Assembly (NCBI GenBank): GCA_963575745.1
Contig: CAUYUJ010017837.1
Coordinates: forward strand, 906,190-970,189
Direction: 5' to 3'
DNA length: 64,000 bases
Source: Prorocentrum cordatum
Lineage: Eukaryota; Sar; Dinophyceae; Prorocentrales; Prorocentraceae
Positions 62,463 through 64,000 of this stretch are shown here, in pieces. Within the stretch, counting starts at the first letter, position 1, and each line of letters opens with the position of its first letter. The position numbers and the translations under genes were made by a program. A model generated the notes under the pieces. It saw only the letters and a program-made list of their open reading frames with translations. It was not told where the DNA came from and did no database searches.

Positions 62463-62895
62463 CCAATACTAACATGCAGGCGCTGCAAGGCGTGTCTGCA
62501 TCCGTGTTTTCATCGCTCTGCATTCTCTCCCTACTGCGTTGGTCTGTACCATCGTTTGCACAGCAGCAAGACTGCATGCAGGATGCAGACTGAGGCGCCC
62601 CGTATCTCACTACCCACTGAATTGTTTGCAAAGGAATCAGTGCTGCCCCAGCAGCGCCGACGCGTCCAGAAAAGCAACTGCGGGCTGAGAAGCACCGCAG
62701 GCAAAAGTGAAACAACTGCGGCGGTGAGGGCAGCCGATTCAGCGGCTCGCCGCTTGGCGCGGCAGGCGCCCACTCCCGCGCCCAGTGCAGCACGTTATTC
62801 TTGTGCTCATTCCAGAAGCACAACATTGCTGATATGGTGCAGACAGGAACCGACTTGCCATTACCGCCGGAGCCGAGTGTCAAAGATATCGCTTT
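62463..62895. other. No supported gene
   Basis: A minus-strand frame with LGSGGNGKSVP looks P-loop-like but runs directly into the TAG repeat as poly-Leu, so it is not called. Confidence 0.4.
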
Positions 62896-63906
62896 CTAAG
62901 CCTGCTGCTCGCGAATCCTCGTGGTCATGCCGGGCATGATCTGTCGCAGTGCACGGCGCGATCCGGCTGGAACCGGCCACCGACCAGACAAAGCCAGGAG
63001 GTCTCCAGGGAACAAGTGCGGCACTGTCAGTTTGGAACTCAGCCCCGCCAGCACGGTGATTTCCCAGATTCGTTTGCATTTGTATGCTCCGCATCCATCG
63101 ACCTCGTATTCGCGCTTGTTTGCCAGTTGGAAGACCAGTTGGACAAGGCTGAGGAGCACCTGTCGCCGCTGGATCGTCGGCAGCGAGGGCGTGCACGAGG
63201 AGAGCAGGTGCGCCATCTCGTTGCCAATGGCGCGCATGAACTGAAGAAGCTGCACCGCAATGTTGCCGCGACAGATTTTCCCCGGGCGCTGGCCACCACG
63301 GCGCGCAACTTTGGCGGTGTCGAGGTAACGCCTGCGGCCTTGCAAGCTGTTCGTAGCTAGGTATGGCGCTGCAGCGCCCACAACTGCTGCCAAGCCCGCC
63401 ATGGCAGCAACGTAGATCAGACGCACCAGGTGGCGGCAACGCACCAAAACACTCGTGCTGTGCGAAGTCCGCAGGCTGAGAAGCACCGCGGCACCCTTCT
63501 CCAGCGATGCCTGCAGTTTGCGTTGATCGTCGGGGTCAAACGGTTGGCACACGGGGTTCTCTGGCGATCGGATCCCTGAGGCGAATTCAGACAACAACCT
63601 GGAATCCACATTACCATTGAGAGAAGCGATGCCCGAACATATGCAATCACGGGGCTGCCTGGCTGCACATGCCCCACATGCGAAAAGCACTTCTTCACTC
63701 GCAGGCTGAGGAGCACTGCGAGCGCGAGAGCGAGCCAGGGCATCTTTGCACAAGCAGCGCTCAAATGCGTTTGCTGGCGTTCTCAAACCCACCAACTGCG
63801 AGGATATGACATTCATCTGAAGCGGAACTTTGACAGCACCTTTGCACTCGGAGCGCTTTGCCGCTCTCTGCGCGACACGGCGGCGACCTGTAATTCGCCG
63901 GTCCAA
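62896..63906 (-). CDS. Hypothetical protein, possible single membrane segment
   Basis: An uninterrupted 336-codon frame from ATG to stop. The centre has LEKGAAVLLSLRTSHSTSVL, then a hydrophobic stretch LIYVAAMAGLAAVVGAAAPY long enough to span a membrane. Helical sequence (AVQLLQFMRAIGNEMAHLLS, LLSLVQLVFQLANKREYEVD) follows. I recognise no family. In high-GC DNA an open frame this long can occur by chance, but its hydrophobic/helical pattern and balanced composition favour a real coding past. Introns cannot be excluded. Confidence 0.4.
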   Translation of the reverse strand: MDRRITGRRRVAQRAAKRSECKGAVKVPLQMNVISSQLVGLRTPANAFERCLCKDALARSRARSAPQPASEEVLFACGACAARQPRDCICSGIASLNGNVDSRLLSEFASGIRSPENPVCQPFDPDDQRKLQASLEKGAAVLLSLRTSHSTSVLVRCRHLVRLIYVAAMAGLAAVVGAAAPYLATNSLQGRRRYLDTAKVARRGGQRPGKICRGNIAVQLLQFMRAIGNEMAHLLSSCTPSLPTIQRRQVLLSLVQLVFQLANKREYEVDGCGAYKCKRIWEITVLAGLSSKLTVPHLFPGDLLALSGRWPVPAGSRRALRQIMPGMTTRIREQQA

Positions 63907-64000
63907 CGGGCCAGAGGCGTGCTAAGATCGCGGCTCACTGGTTACCAGTATTTCTAGTTCGCGCGCGCGGGGCGGCCTCTCCCCGAGCACGCAAGCAAGC
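63907..64000. other. Window end, nothing seen
   Basis: Short flank with no feature recognised. Confidence 0.5.

Overview
This window looks like dinoflagellate nuclear DNA. The reasons are high GC content, long CCT/GGA trinucleotide tracts, dense decayed retroelements, and LINE and Ty1/copia coding regions whose wording (CADD catalytic boxes, long proline/serine linkers, SAM-methyltransferase-like copia modules) I associate with dinoflagellate genomes. A Prorocentrum-like source is a guess from repeat style only. I see no ordinary intact cellular gene. Almost everything that codes belongs to mobile elements, and all breakpoints were read by eye (allow a few bases).

Layout. 1-1,980: low-complexity DNA. 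1,980-6,109 (minus): decayed LINE 'A' (endonuclease-reverse transcriptase), interrupted by a 598-bp insert flanked by 39-bp direct repeats. 6,110-16,900: repeat-rich DNA with a tandem 1.1-kb duplication, an array of 66-85-bp repeats, perfect palindromes, a huge GGA/CCT inverted tract and MITE copies. 16,905-22,768 (minus): LINE 'B', with endonuclease and most of the RT in one long frame. 23,220-28,562 (minus): a high-GC decayed gag-like coding region. 28,600-33,650: dispersed repeats and a MITE with a clear 9-bp target duplication. 33,658-55,135 (plus): LINE 'C', split by a nested 16.0-kb copia element (34,524-50,535, minus), two 180-bp TA-flanked MITEs, a 468-bp foldback element and a small TIR element. 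56,123-57,755 (minus): a broken gene of unknown function. 57,760-64,000: mostly non-coding, with a CAGCCT/TAG microsatellite and one 336-aa open frame.

The standout is the copia element. It has LTRs about 96% identical by eye, an initiator-Met-tRNA-like primer site and a polypurine tract. Beyond Gag, protease, integrase, RT and RNase H it carries a Tpt1/KptA-like RNA 2'-phosphotransferase domain, a RING-H2 finger and two SAM-methyltransferase-like segments. Throughout it, including both non-coding ends, are at least 24 copies of a tiny hairpin of the form GCNNG-GNRA-CNNGC on the sense strand. The stems covary and the loops are GNRA tetraloops. Of 21 fully paired coding copies, 20 lie in one reading phase, adding a short peptide of type xGNxP. 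I know of no description of such a family.

The copia element is currently broken by nine single in-frame stops and about eight frameshifts, so this copy should be inactive, although its domains remain readable.
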